Source: Deltaproteobacteria bacterium (GTDB lineage Bacteria > Desulfobacterota > Desulfobacteria > Desulfobacterales > BuS5). From it: 5,710 nt of DNA. Below are positions 5,710 through 5,710 of this stretch, in pieces (position 1 is the stretch's first letter; each line of letters opens with the position of its first letter). The stretch is taken from positions 1 through 5,710 of the forward strand of contig JAGGWL010000288.1 in NCBI GenBank assembly GCA_021157555.1, read 5' to 3'. The notes beneath the pieces are model-generated. The model ran no database searches. It was not told the origin of the DNA and saw only the letters and a program-made list of their open reading frames with translations. The position numbers and the translations under genes are program-made.

Positions 5710-5710
5710 A

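Overview
The window is AT-rich DNA that reads like a member of the Desulfobacterota (a Desulfobacterales-type sulfate reducer). That placement is an inference from the protein flavour, including an IscU-like scaffold without the HscA-binding motif, a WrbA-like flavodoxin and the intergenic sequence style. No taxonomic marker is present, so treat it as tentative.

Left part, bases 1-1493, all on the minus strand: this is the degraded edge of a defence locus. The last 81 codons of a type I restriction specificity subunit (hsdS) survive without a start. They overlap by 8 bases a DUF262 (GmrSD/ParB-like nuclease family) gene that stays open to the window edge. Its first 378 codons look native. At base 121 the family-like sequence stops and gives way to two large, perfect palindromes (arms of 15 and 20 bp) that are still read in frame.

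Middle, bases 1484-2973: miaA (tRNA dimethylallyltransferase, minus strand) abuts the hsdS remnant so closely that the surviving hsdS reading frame begins inside the last three codons of miaA. This marks a deletion or recombination junction. Transcription from miaA would now run into the defence remnant. Divergent from miaA is a U-type Fe-S cluster scaffold gene with all three ligand cysteines.

Right part, bases 3106-5709: a large exported protein with an uncharacterised N-terminal body and three C-terminal TPRs (plus strand) converges on, and overlaps by 4 bases, a small WrbA/flavodoxin-like gene (minus strand). That gene starts 19 bases after a tRNA-Leu(CAG) on the same strand and is probably read through from it.

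Overall this is ordinary chromosomal housekeeping sequence on the right. On the left is an eroded restriction island whose most unusual element is the pair of in-frame palindromes at the very start. There is no gene-free stretch longer than 300 bases; the largest, 2974-3105, holds only weak candidate signals.
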